A stretch of DNA of 64,000 bases from Liquidambar formosana. Its lineage: Eukaryota; Streptophyta; Magnoliopsida; Saxifragales; Altingiaceae. The notes beneath the pieces are model-generated. The model made no database searches. It saw nothing but the letters and a program-made list of their open reading frames with translations, and had not been told where the DNA came from. Position 1 is the first letter of the stretch, and each line of letters begins with the position of its first letter. The position numbers were made by a program, and so were the translations under genes. Shown here in pieces: positions 31,600-42,137 of the stretch. The DNA is taken from the NCBI GenBank assembly GCA_039720395.1, contig CM077828.1, positions 26,640,717 to 26,704,716 on the forward strand, read 5' to 3'.

Positions 31600-33451
31600 T
31601 CAGCATTTTCCAAGGTGAAGAGTTGAACTCACCCTTTCACCACACACCCAATCAATGAGTTGGTTTAACGTTGTCCAAGACGAGCCACCTTCTTCCATTG
31701 CACTACAAGCAGCTTCTTTCACCTCCTTGACCTTCTTCCTCACCTCTTTCCCCTTCTCTCCATTCATTAGCTCAATCACCATCCTCTCCACCTCCTCCGA
31801 CCTCACAAACCCACGTACCGACCCATTGCTCGGCATAATTCTCAATCCAATGCCAATCTCCTCCTCCACCATCCTTGCATTCAAGTGCTGCTCTGCCATT
31901 AATGGCAACGCTAAGATCGGTACGCCTTTACAAAAACTCTCCATCACTGAGTTCCAGCCGCAGTGACTCAAGAATCCACCAATGGCCTTGTGTCCAAGTA
32001 TTTCCATTTGATCCACCCATTCCCTCACAATTATACCTCTATCCTTCACCCTCTCTTCAAACCCTTTTAAGAATTGCAATCCTTTTGCTCTCAACACCCA
32101 CAAGAAACTCACCTCTGATTTTTCCAAGCCTTCCGCGATTTCCTGCAATTGTTCCGGCGATACCTGGTGGCCGGAAAAACAATTGTGAACAATTAAATAA
32201 CATAACAAAAAAATATTTGCAAATAACGAAACTAAATGTAGATCTCTCAAACAAATTTTATGTCAGAAATATAAAAACCAACGGCTGCACATGAGTTTAA
32301 GATGCCAATTGGTTGAAAGTTTTCTGATTAATAAAATAATAAAAAAATTTGGTTGAAACTTTTTAAAAATTCCCAACATTACCTCTGCCTGAGAGCCGAA
32401 TGCCACATACAAGATGAGTTTCCCTTCAGCCAGTTTTGTGTCGAGCCATTGCACCCATGTTGGCTTTTGGGGGGATTGGATTTTGGATGGCTCGGCCAGG
32501 AAGAGTGGTCCAACACACCAAGCTCTAGGTCCAATTTTCTGGTTCCAGTAATCATTAAACCTTGGTTCCAACTCATAGAAGCTATTGACCACCATGCCAT
32601 GGCTCTTAAAATTTGCATTGCAAACCTCAGTGACAAACTCGGAGGGTGCACCTTTAGGTTCAAATTCACTGAAGGGTGGTTCAAAGTCGTTTCTTGTAAG
32701 CTTTATCTGAGGGAAGCTTGGAACCGAGAAGGACTCATCATATGAACTAATCCCTGCATGCAGTGACAGAGTTAGGAATTTAGTTTAGAGGAGAAAAAAT
32801 ATTTCTTCTTTTCTTTTTTAAAAGAAAAAACGTACGTGACAGATGTAAAAATAAATAAATAAATAAAGGAGTTGAAAAAATTGAAAAATTTTAAGTTATA
32901 AAAGGGGGGAAAAAAAAATTCACGGGAGGCAACTGTCCCCCACACCCATGAAGGCATGAAGCTTCATCCTTGCCTGCATGTGGACGTTCTCGAGTCATGA
33001 TTTCGCAGAGAGTCATGGCGTAGTTGCTCATTCCATAGAATACAAGTCTAGGAATACCCAGTTTGTCGGCTGAGTGCTGAGTCCATCCAAGGAAACCGTC
33101 GGAGATTATGCAGTGAACGGTTGGGAGAGTCTCGATTGCTCGTTCGAAGTGGGGTTGGATCAGTTTGGTGGCGTTGACAAACGGAAAAAAGGCGGACATG
33201 GACGGCAACTTGTCTGTGCTTTCGACTCCAGGAGGGACCTCAGGGATGTTTTCCGGGAAAGGAAGGTCAATTATCGAGATGTTGGTGTTTTTGAGAGAGT
33301 TAGTAATGGATGGAGAGTTCACCGGAGTGGTGAAGATGGTGACGGAAATGTTGCGGCGGTGGAGGAGGCGAGCAAGGTGGAGGAGAGGGATGGTGTGGCC
33401 TTGGGACATGAAAGGAAAGAGGATGAAGTGAGGGAATGAAACAGGAGCCAT
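31600..33451 (-). CDS. UGT90A: UGT90A-like UDP-glucosyltransferase (UGT-B)
   Basis: Three exons, 32974-33451, 32383-32753 and 31600-32163, join to 470 residues, normal for plant UGTs. Catalytic His19 in FPFMSQGHT and Asp118 in IISDGF are present, as is a full PSPG box (HCGWNS, ending PLMAEQ). Intron 1 (32754-32973) is a 212-bp hAT-like element plus one target repeat, with a GC donor (CAG|GCAAGG) and AG acceptor; splicing restores HAG-ISSYDE exactly. Without splicing the frame adds about 30 residues and stops. Intron 2 (SQAE|VSPEQ) is an ordinary GT-AG intron of 219 bp. ATG 33451 is chosen because the longer in-frame start at 33520 would lie upstream of the TATAAATGG motif at 33491. Function: glucosylation of an unknown small molecule. 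Confidence 0.93.
32761..32972 (-). mobile_element. 212-bp hAT-like MITE acting as intron 1 of UGT-B
   Basis: Flanked by perfect 8-bp repeats CCTGCATG (32753-32760 and 32973-32980). Ends are CAGTGACAGAGTTAGG on the + strand and CAAGGATGAAGCTTC on the - strand, which look like decayed CAGTGGCGGAGC-type hAT termini. The + strand end read in reverse gives CCTAACTCTGTCACTG, containing a CTAAC branch-point-like motif and pyrimidines ahead of the acceptor. UGT-A is uninterrupted at this site (HAGVSSDDE). Confidence 0.85.
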
Positions 33452-33490
33452 GTTGATGTGCTGTCCCTCAATCTTTTCTTGGTTTCCTTG

Positions 33491-33578
33491 CCATTTATAG
33501 TAGGGTGAGTCAATGCTCACACCATCTCCACCGGTGCACTCCTATAACCCCCATCATTTACACGAGAGTGCACAGGTG
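33491..33578 (-). promoter_or_regulatory. UGT-B promoter: TATA box and upstream inverted repeat
   Basis: CTATAAATGG (minus strand, 33491-33500) lies about 42 bp before the start codon. Further upstream CACCGGTGCACTC (33529-33541) faces GAGTGCACAGGTG (33566-33578), an inverted repeat with one mismatch and a 24-bp loop. The same arrangement occurs at UGT-C and, without mismatch, at UGT-D. Confidence 0.6.
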
Positions 33579-33936
33579 AGTCACGGTTTTGGGTTTTTTT
33601 TTCTCTCGTTTTTTTTTTTCGTCACACTATGTCATTTACGCGTATTTCTAAGCCATCATGCCAAAGGCGAGTTACAGGTTGGAAGAAACGGTTTGTGGCG
33701 TTTATAGTTTTATTCAACTATTGATGCTTTCGGGAAAAGATACGTTGATATGGGGAATTCTAGGGTACTCAATGAGTTAAAAAAATGAAAAAGAAAAAAA
33801 AAAGAGATATCATATTATAGAATGGAAATCAATCACATTATGTGATAACTTAACTACATTAAAAAGTACACATATTAAATAATGTAATCAATTATCACAT
33901 AATATTATCGGTTATCATTGTTTTCACATTGCAGCA

Positions 33937-34397
33937 CAGGGACGGAATCAGGATATTATCTTGGGGGTGGCCAAAATATGAATAAAAAAAAATTTATCAT
34001 TCAAGTATGAGAATCATGTTAAGATTTAAGATTGAATTAATACATCAAATGAGAGGTAAACAACTGACGTTACTTATAGTTATCAAAAACCATAAAATAA
34101 AAAAAATAAAAAGAAAAGAAGATGAAGAAAAGGGGTTGATGGTAACAATTAATTTGATGAAGAAGATAGGTAAACAATTGGACCACGTTTTGGTGACCAC
34201 TTCCCAATGTAATACCATAAAAAACACAATTAGTAGTCTTTTGTAGTAAGTTGATAATCAATGTGTAACAAGTTAGCAGATAAAACTTTTTCTTGGTATT
34301 AGATTGGAAAATGGTCGCAAAAATGTGCTTTAGTAGGCAATTTTGTAAAATTTGGGGGTGGCCATACCCCCCGGGCCTGGCTGTGGTTCTATCTCTG
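33937..34397. mobile_element. hAT-like element downstream of unit-1 promoter region
   Basis: About 461 bp with ends CAGGGACGGAATCAGG and the inverse of GGTTCTATCTCTG. Inside the ends are mirrored TTGGGGGTGGCC blocks. GCAGCA lies on both outer sides, so a 6-8 bp target duplication is likely but shifted. Homologues are at 45120-46273 and 49762-50224. Confidence 0.65.
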
Positions 34398-35036
34398 GCA
34401 GCATGGCAGCATAGTACCCCATTTTTTTTCAGGAGGTACCATAAAATTTTCCTTTGAGTCTTGGAAGGTGGGGTGGTAGTCCTTTTAACTATGAGTCTAC
34501 GTTTAGGTTTAATAGCAGGGTTTAAAAAAATAAAAAAGTGTACCCAATTAATTATAGAGAAATACTAATCATAATTGATCCAATGCTTGCCACACATACC
34601 AATCACAATCACGATGATGGGATCAAGAAGAAAGTTCCTCCAACATTGACTCCTCTCAGTTCAGCTTGCTAGTAAAACTATGACCTGCGTTCCCAACTGT
34701 GACTAATATTAAATCACGCACTACTCGTGTATAGCCTTTACGACCCAAAACAAGTTGATTTCAGCACACACGCATACAACTATAAAAGGCTGGCTCTCTT
34801 TTCTTTGAAGGTCCAAAAAAAATACAAAAAAGGGTAAAATCGTACGTACACCCTTTTTTCTCTTTTATTTTATGCTTTTGGAAATTTTCAAGATGGACCC
34901 CTCCTACGTGATGTTCTAGAAGAACGTTACAAAAAGTAATGGTATCATTCATTAATGGTTATTCAATGAAATTACTCCTAAAAGATTAGAGTATAATATT
35001 AATGCACAAATCTATAATTTTGGATATAAAATTTCA

Positions 35037-35178
35037 GGGCCGAGCATATGTAGCTCAGATGGTATTCCCTGTCTAATTGGATGTGCGGGGTTTGGGAGAG
35101 GTTGAGGGTTCAACTCTCTAAATGTGTGTGTGGGTTTGTGATCGAGTTTCTAAAGAATGAAAAAAAATATAAAAATAA
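35037..35178 (+). mobile_element. tRNA-derived SINE
   Basis: 142 bp with an A-box-like TAGCTCAGATGG and a B-box-like GGGTTCAACTC spaced as in a tRNA promoter, ending in an A-rich tail. Flanked by the 11-bp duplication ATAAAATTTCA (35026-35036, 35179-35189). The copies at about 46911, 50846 and 54608 show the empty site ATAAAATTTCAAGA. Confidence 0.85.
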
Positions 35179-36099
35179 ATAAAATTTCAAGATAACGATG
35201 ATCATCATTTAAAATTAATAATAATGGCATGAAGATTTCATGAATTTTTATAAATCTATTATCATATAACATCTAATGATAATTCCAACATCTTAAAAGT
35301 AATCTCATTTAATTTTATGGATTTGTGCCTACAATACTATTATGTAAAAATATTATATATAATTGTTCAAATTTCGTTTGGACGACGAAATGGACCCTAA
35401 TATAATAAGGGAATTAAGGTGGGTGGCAATAGGTCTAGACTTCATTTCAACAACGCAAAGCCCTTCGTTCCTACAGCCGAGTCGTGTTTTGTCGAGCAAT
35501 GCTATACATCTTGCCATGTTATTGTCTTCCCTCACAAAGGCGGGATCTACACAGATGTGGGTTCTCTCATTTTCAAGAAAAGCAATATATAACTATACAA
35601 GAAGGCAGTAGAAGAGGCGTGATAAGTAGCATTTTCCTATTTTATTTGGGTTGGACCTAGTTTCTCCATAGTGGTAGAAAGAGATGTCATTACTCATTAG
35701 TCTAACTCACGTTTCTAGGATTTTTTTTTTTTTTCCTGTTTTTTAATTTGAGATACAATTATAGGGTTCTAACTCCTAACCTACCCATATCATACTCTTT
35801 ATCCGGATTCCACCTTATGTTTTTCTCCACCCTCTTTCACCACTAGGATAGTTCTAGTAGCTTTTATCTCATCTTCTCTCATCCACTAGGGACTAGGCTA
35901 ACCCCGGCGGCTTCACATTTCTAGGTCTTTTTGTTGAACTTTAAGTCGGACCTGGTCCATTTGATACAACTATACAAGAAAGCAGCTGAGTTTTGACCAA
36001 GACTGTGCATTCAGCGGCCAAGAAAGACAAAGTCTTGGGTAGTTTGGTGGCCCTTATTCCGAGGACTGGCCCCTAGAAATTGAAATTTAATTCTGTACA

Positions 36100-36182
36100 G
36101 GCAATGGCTATTGCAACCCCCTATTCTTATAACCCATTTTTTTCTTTGTGGTTTTTAAGATTTCATGAAAAATATAAAAGGT
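36100..36182. mobile_element. Truncated Mutator-like MITE at the unit 1/unit 2 junction
   Basis: It starts GGCAATGGCTATTGCAACCC after ATTCTGTACA, the same target as the complete copy at 55553. It stops after about 83 bp, where the unit-2 sequence TTTATGTAATTGATTATC begins. Confidence 0.85.
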
Positions 36183-37167
36183 TTATGTAATTGATTATCA
36201 CAAAATGTGATCAATAATTACTTGGTGTATCGTATCCCAAATGATAACCATCTTACTATTACTACTTAAGAAACGGCTCCCATTAAAAAAAAAAAATTAG
36301 GATGGGTACCAAAGAATTTCCCATCAAATAGCGGATTTTACTTGAAGGGGTTACTTTCGTGCTTGTGTGATTGAAGTTGGAAATTTTCAAGCATATATGT
36401 TTTTAAATACAATCCAGAGGAGCTGAGAAGGAGCTTTCCTTTAATTTCATTCCCATATCACCTTAATGGTACAATTTTAAAGGACCCAAGGCAGCTATGA
36501 TTATTTGGGAAAAATTCAATAGTTGATTTCTCATGCTATTTATTTATTTTATTTTTTTTAATGTGAGTGAGGCCCCACTAATATATTCAAAATTTTTTGG
36601 CAGGCCATTTGATGGTTGGTTCTTTGCATGTTGACACGTTAGGGACTTCCCAAATTCTTAGTTACTGTATAATCCAAAGAGAGAAATTCCCATCAAGGCA
36701 TCAAGCAAGGGAAATAATAATAATAATAATAATAGTAATAGAACGAACAGCAACCCTTTTCATTCTAGAAGTAATTTGAATAGTCTGGAATTTTATGTAG
36801 TAGTTGAGGAGTTATTCGAGTGATACTTTGTGATCAAGTCAGAGATAGTTGCTTTCCTTTGTTTTTTTGTCGTTTTGGGTTTTTTTTTTTTTGGGGTTAG
36901 GGTAGATTGTTGCTTTCATAAGCATGGATTTCTTATATTTAATTAAAATGTTGATTACGATTACAAATAATACACAGTGGGCAACATATTAGAGAATTTT
37001 TGTCAAATGCTCTGGTTTAGAGCCAAGTTTGTAGAGGAGAATGAAAAGGTGGTGAACTTAAACCAAAAAATAAAATAGAATTAAATAAAAAGTGCGTGGA
37101 CGGTTGATTCTGGGGAGGGTTGACTCTTTGAATTAAGCCCAAGTCACCATATGGGTACACCATCAAG

Positions 37168-37661
37168 TTGGGTGTTAATGGTTTGGTTTGGTTTGATTTT
37201 ATGGTAGATTTCAAATCAAATCACTATACTTTGGTTTGGTTTCTATCAAACCAAAACCAAATCATACTATAGAAAAACCAAACCAAACCAAACCAAAAAA
37301 TTTCGATTCGATTCGGTTCGGTTTCGGTTTTAACCTAACAAGTAGTAACAAATAATTGAAAATGAAAAAAATGATATACTAAGCTCTAAATAAAAACATT
37401 TTTAACAAAAACATTACATTAGCAACTAAAAAAAACACATTAAACATTGTATCAAAATGGAAACTTATTGACATATGTCAATCCAATATTTCACACAACA
37501 TTAATAGCTAGTTTAATATATGCCAATTTAAAAAAGAAAAAACAATAAGAAACTTAAAATGAGACGAGGTTGAGGCTGAGAGACTTGGGGTTTCGTACTA
37601 TTTTAAATTTATTTCCTATTATGCCTTTATTAGAATAGGAAATTTACAAACTTTAAGTTTG

Positions 37662-37696
<35 letters not shown>

Positions 37697-37870
37697 TTTT
37701 CGGTTTGGTTTAGTTTTTTAAAAATGAAAACTAAAACCGAGCCAATTTAGTTTAATTTTTTAAAATTAGAATCAAAACCAAACCTAATAACAAAAAAACC
37801 AAACCAAATCCATCAATTTGACTTGGTTCGATTTGGTTTTCAGTTTTAACCTAAATCATCAACCCCCCTA
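37168..37870. mobile_element. hAT-like element with empty site in unit 1
   Basis: 703 bp flanked by CCATCAAG (37160-37167, 37871-37878). Ends TTGGGTGTTAATGGTTTGG and the inverse of AAATCATCAACCCCCCTA are followed inward by GGTTTGGTTTGG-rich DNA. Unit 1 has the unoccupied ACACCATCAAGGGC at about 28835. Same family as 16274-17304. A (TA)n tract lies at 37663-37690. Confidence 0.83.
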
Positions 37871-38369
37871 CCATCAAGGGCATGACTGCATGAGACAGTG
37901 ACGGCAGGGGGAAAAGTCAATAATTGATTTGGCATAAAAATTTTCTTTCTTTAATTCTTGTGAGGAAGGCCCCATAATAATTCAAATTTTATTTATTTAT
38001 TTTTTCCCTGGGTGAGATCATTGCTTTGCTGGTTGCACACATGGTGACTGGTCATAGACTCATAGCTTTGCTAGCTGGTTCTGCACATGGTGACACATTT
38101 GGGAGTTCCCTAAGTTTCTAGTTACCGTATTATCTGGGACAAGGAAAAAATAAATATATTTTTTGGGAATTGGGAGTGACAAATTCAGGTCAAGAAAATA
38201 GGAAAAAATATAATATAAGAAAGGGCATATCCTTTTCATTCCAGAAGAGATGACGGAGAATTTTTCATATACAGTCGTGTGCTATGTACGTTTATGATCA
38301 AATATTGTTTGCATATAAAGCATGGGACATGTACAGGAGACTTAATACAAAAACGTAAGAAAATTTCAG

Positions 38370-38712
38370 CCAAATAAGGCTGAGGGCCCAAGATCAAGGA
38401 GTCCGCAGTCATGTCTTTTCCATCGGAATTGAAAGAATAGTACCGAAAGCTCCTGCCTGCAGTGGGATTCCGGAAAGAAGAATGTAGCAAGTTGCCGACA
38501 ATCCCACGTTGAGATTTTGCGCGGAGAAGATGTGCGTCTGCAAAGGTGCGGTCCGATATCAGGCTAAACCACGATTTGCAAACGCACTTGAACCGAATGA
38601 GACAGTTTGCAGGGATTCTTTCCAGTATGTCGAATATTATATCTGGAGGGACAGAAAGCGATTTGTCTTGGAGGCTACCCGTATCCTCCTTAGTCCTCTG
38701 CAACGGCTCCAT
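38370..38712 (-). pseudogene. F-box gene, 5' fragment
   Basis: From ATG 38712 the frame reads MEPLQRTKEDTGSLQDKSLS then VPPDIIFDILERIPANCLI and CVCKSWFSLIS, a clear F-box. About 115 residues align with the intact F-box gene next door, ending at LILGPQPYLAE. At about 38369 the sequence switches to DNA shared with unit 1 (28870-29327), so the gene was cut by the duplication breakpoint and lacks its FBA domain. In an intact gene this protein would be the substrate adaptor of an SCF ubiquitin ligase. Confidence 0.8.
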
Positions 38713-39840
38713 TGCACCCACAAACTTCCAGAGGCCTTCAACCAAAAAGACAAAGGTCTTAAATTTATTAAATGGGAGAAATAAGAGTGCAAGGTTTGGA
38801 ATTTCTTCCCATATTAAATCCTAATCTTTTAAGCTCTAATTAAAATGATTTTATGAAAAATATGTACTCCATTAAAATAGAGAGACAGAGGATACATACT
38901 TGACCGACCGACGATTATCAGAGGGGGCGATCCCTTTGTTGGTGGAGGAAATTAGAGGAAAGGGTCTGGTATTCCGGCAACCGCCGATGGGGGGAAAGGA
39001 GAGGGGTCAGAAGAGGGACCGAGCCGATTGAAAAGCCCAATCCTTTACAAAAATCAATAGACTTGCCTTTTTGTTGGTTTTTCCTTTTCTTTTTTTTTTT
39101 AAAAAAAATTTCTCCTTGGTTTTCTTTTCCTCCTTTAACCAATATTTTTATTTCTATAAATTGCACTAACAGAGGAAGGAAAGGAGTCCAAACTTGAAGA
39201 GCAACTTCCCTTATCAGTGCCCCAAACTTGGAGACCACTCCAAATCCTTATTAATCGACTGCTAGTCTACCACGTAAGCTGTAAAATCAAACCATTGCAA
39301 GAGGCTACGATATATAGAAGTTGTTGCAGCCTCTTTGTTCTGCCAAAAGAGACTCAAGGCGCAAACTCATTATATATGTAACAGCATTTCTCATTATAAT
39401 AACAGCATTTTTTTTTTTACTATTATATAATGTATCACGATTCTCGATCAAACTATAAACATCCGTCTATACATACACTATTTGCCAGAAAAAAATTAAT
39501 AGAAAGAAAAATTAAAAAAATTAAAAAGGAAAAAAGAAAAGGAAATATCATTGAGCTATGTAATAAAGGCATGAAAGGTAACAGTACTGTGATATGCATA
39601 TGATAAAGGTGCAATTGACAAAGCATAATAAGAAATGAAGCATCTTAGTACTCTCTAGTAATAATAATAATAATAACAAAAATTAAAGCCAATGGTATCT
39701 CCCTAATTAAATAAGGGCAAAAAAAAAAAAGAAATAGTGTCACAAGTCCATGCTGGTTCCACAAGTCTTCTACAGCCGCCCATCAATCAAAACATACTAC
39801 TTGATTAATGGTTCACTAATCACTAGATTTTGTAGCTCTC

Positions 39841-41013
39841 TCAACACCAATGGACAAGGCTATTAACATGAACATCAAAGCGATTAGGTATGAATCCTTC
39901 AATTTCGACGGCAATGCGACTTGTCTCCTGGCTCTGCAAGTCATAAGAAAGCAACTCGCCTTGATGCCGCATGATCAACTTCGTAGTAGTAGTATCCCAT
40001 TGGTGATGAGGAGATTCTGTAATGGCAATTGGCTGAAAGTCGACCCAAGAACAAAAATTTGTAGTTTCAGGCCTATACATTATGTGGTGCTTGATCCAAA
40101 CCTTTGTGTCCCAATCCTTCAAAACCCATATCTCAATTTTATCGTTGAACCCAGCAGTGCAATATATAGATCCATTCATCTCTAGAAAGTGAAACAAGGC
40201 GTTGTCCACATGTATAGGGCATGGCGCTTCGCTAAATTTCTCCGTCGCGATATCAATTGAGCAAAGGCGGCATGCTTCCATATATTTCTCCGAGCTTGCT
40301 ATCCAGTGCAACTTCCCATTCGCAACAATACTTTTTTTCGATATCTCATCAAGATGGTGAGAAGTAGCCACCGCCCTCCACGAGCTTGAGCAACCCAGGG
40401 TAAAAGCAAAACATCGGACGTGCTCATGATGAGGATCGGCCATATTGTAGATTGTCATCCCAATGACCTTATATTTTTTTATAGAATCATCATGCACCAA
40501 CGCCCAAGAGAAAAAATCATACTCCTTCGAAGGAGGATAAGGAAGCACCATGGACGATCGAGATGTTGGATTGCAGACTAACAACTGTGGCTGATCACCA
40601 AACAGCCAATTGAGAAGAAGCAAACCATTGCAAGAGGCCAAGATACTAGTGATCTTGTAGCCTAGCTTTTCCGACAAATAGGGCTCAGGGTCCATACTCA
40701 AGTAGCCTGCTGTCACGCCTTGACCGTCAAAATTGAAAGAGAAGTAATGGAACTTGTTGTCTGCAGCCTCTAGTGGAAAATTTGACATGTTGCCGATGAT
40801 CCCAAATTGAGATTTTGCGCGATGAAGATGGTCGTCCACGAAGGAGGGCTGGGATACCAAGTCGAGAAACGATTTGCATACGCACTTCAACCCAATGAGA
40901 TCCTTCATAGGGATTCTGAATAGGATGTCGAACATTATTTCTGGAGGGAGAGAAAAGAATTTGGCTTCAAGGCTAAGGGGCATAGCCTTCTCTGGCTTCG
41001 GCAGCATCTCCAT
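39841..41013 (-). CDS. F-box protein with F-box-associated (FBA) domain
   Basis: Single-exon gene of 390 residues. F-box at about residues 21-65 (SLPPEIMFDILFRIP, GLKCVCKSFLDLVS) binds SKP1 in an SCF ubiquitin ligase. The rest is the FBA-type domain of this plant family (SCNGLLLL, LLVCNPTSRS, ALVHDDSIKKYKVIG, SIVANGKLHWIA, EIWVLKDW), which selects the target; the target cannot be inferred. TATAAAT on the minus strand at 41092-41098 lies about 80 bp upstream. A short upstream stretch (CCAMAAACTTRGAGACCACT) is shared with the upstream side of the fragment at 38370-38712, supporting tandem duplication of the two F-box genes. Absent from unit 1. Confidence 0.9.
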   Translation of the reverse strand: MEMLPKPEKAMPLSLEAKFFSLPPEIMFDILFRIPMKDLIGLKCVCKSFLDLVSQPSFVDDHLHRAKSQFGIIGNMSNFPLEAADNKFHYFSFNFDGQGVTAGYLSMDPEPYLSEKLGYKITSILASCNGLLLLNWLFGDQPQLLVCNPTSRSSMVLPYPPSKEYDFFSWALVHDDSIKKYKVIGMTIYNMADPHHEHVRCFAFTLGCSSSWRAVATSHHLDEISKKSIVANGKLHWIASSEKYMEACRLCSIDIATEKFSEAPCPIHVDNALFHFLEMNGSIYCTAGFNDKIEIWVLKDWDTKVWIKHHIMYRPETTNFCSWVDFQPIAITESPHHQWDTTTTKLIMRHQGELLSYDLQSQETSRIAVEIEGFIPNRFDVHVNSLVHWC

Positions 41014-41662
41014 TGTACCTTACCACAAAGCTTGAGAAGAGTTTCAAGTTTCTAGTTTCAAGTTTCAACGAAAGAGTGATGAGGTCTTAAATTTATAGAG
41101 AAAGAGGTGACATATATATATATATTTATGACTACCTAAAATCCTAATCAAAATAGGAACCGAATTCCTTGTGCCCCACAAACTTAGAGACCACTCCAAC
41201 CAAAATAGGAAACCCGTTGTAGTTCCTTCTTTTCTCTTCTCCTCCTAAATGCATGGAGCCATTATCGCTAGTCGTGACCCGTGAGAATGGAATACACCAA
41301 CGTGCATGGACCCTTTTGAGTGACTAAAGCAACCTTTTAGTGCAGACAAGAAAATCGTCCCGCAGGGCTGCCGTTGTAGACATTCCAATATCTTTCTTAT
41401 TAGAAAATAAAAGGGGGAATTTTAGGTCGATCAGGCTGCCGGAAAATGATTATAGTTCAATATAAATTACTATAATCGTTTTACTAAATGACTACGAACT
41501 TAATTAAAAATGACTATTAACTATAATTATTTTCCCATAACCCAACATATAAAGAGAAAAATATTGACATACATTTCAATACAAATTAGTGTTGGCTTCT
41601 TAGTAAATGATTATTTATTTAACTAAAAATGATTATTAACTGTAATTATTTTTTCAAAATCC

Positions 41663-41746
41663 TTTTTTTTTATAAACAAAACTATATATATTAATCAAAA
41701 GGACCAAAGCTTTCAGCTCCTTCAACCCTGTCTGCAAACAAAATGG
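41663..41746 (-). mobile_element. 84-bp LINE stub (5'-truncated)
   Basis: Starts with a T run on the + strand (poly(A) of a minus-strand copy), followed by ATAAACAAAACTATATATA. Flanked by TTCAAAATCC on both sides (41653-41662, 41747-41756). Missing in unit 1 at about 30310. Confidence 0.68.
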
Positions 41747-41907
41747 TTCAAAATCCTAACTAGGAAAAATTATTGACGTGCCTACTTAATAGGGAAATAC
41801 TTAAAAGCACCTTTATTGGTGGAGTTAAAGTAGCATAGATCAATTGACCCACTTTAAACCAGCGTACACCACATGAAATCACATAAAGTCTCCCAATGTG
41901 AATTCTA

Positions 41908-42137
41908 TGGACTTCGATTCAGTGCTGAGTTTGGAAAACTCAGTACGGTGCCGAGCTCATCTCAATCATCCATTTCGGTTTTGGACGGCTGAGATTGAAA
42001 GATGAAAAAGTTACTTTATAAGAGCATTTTGGTAATTTTATCATCTTTCAATCTCAACCGTCCACAACCGAGATGGACGGCTGAGATGAGCTCGACACCG
42101 TGTTGAGTTTTCCAAACTCAGCACTGAATCTTCTCCC
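41908..42137. mobile_element. Foldback MITE, unit 2 only
   Basis: 230 bp whose arms (GATTCAGTGCTGAGTTTGG, GAGCTCATCTCA, GACGGCTGAGATTGAAAGAT) mirror each other almost completely. Flanked by GAATTCTA on both sides (41900-41907, 42138-42145). Unit 1 has the empty TGAATTGTAGCTAG. Superfamily uncertain; 8 bp suggests hAT. Confidence 0.8.

Larger units (their letters stand above)
26967..36181. repeat. Tandem duplication unit 1 (carries UGT-B)
   Basis: Colinear with unit 2. 26967-29327 matches 36184-38369, 29906-33530 matches 41248-44595, and 33531-34990 matches 44596-46915 and 49376-50870. 34990-36181 matches 54590-55640. The left edge lies at TTTATGTAACTGATTATCAC; the right edge is inside a Mutator-like MITE at about 36182. 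Unit-specific insertions are listed separately. Confidence 0.85.

Noticed and set aside
33074..33439. Antisense open frames of 88-121 codons within UGT exon 1, present in units 1, 2 and 3
   Set aside because: They mirror a GC-rich conserved coding exon; their conservation is explained by duplication of the sense gene.
33449..33520. Upstream in-frame ATG that would add 23 residues to UGT-B (same in C and D)
   Set aside because: The extension is encoded across the TATAAATGG motif, and UGT-A starts at the equivalent of the shorter form.
35037..35120. tRNA-like A and B boxes considered as a tRNA gene
   Set aside because: No cloverleaf can be formed, and the A-rich tail with target duplication shows a SINE.
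38509..38824. Antisense open frames over the F-box fragment
   Set aside because: The opposite strand carries the clear F-box signature.
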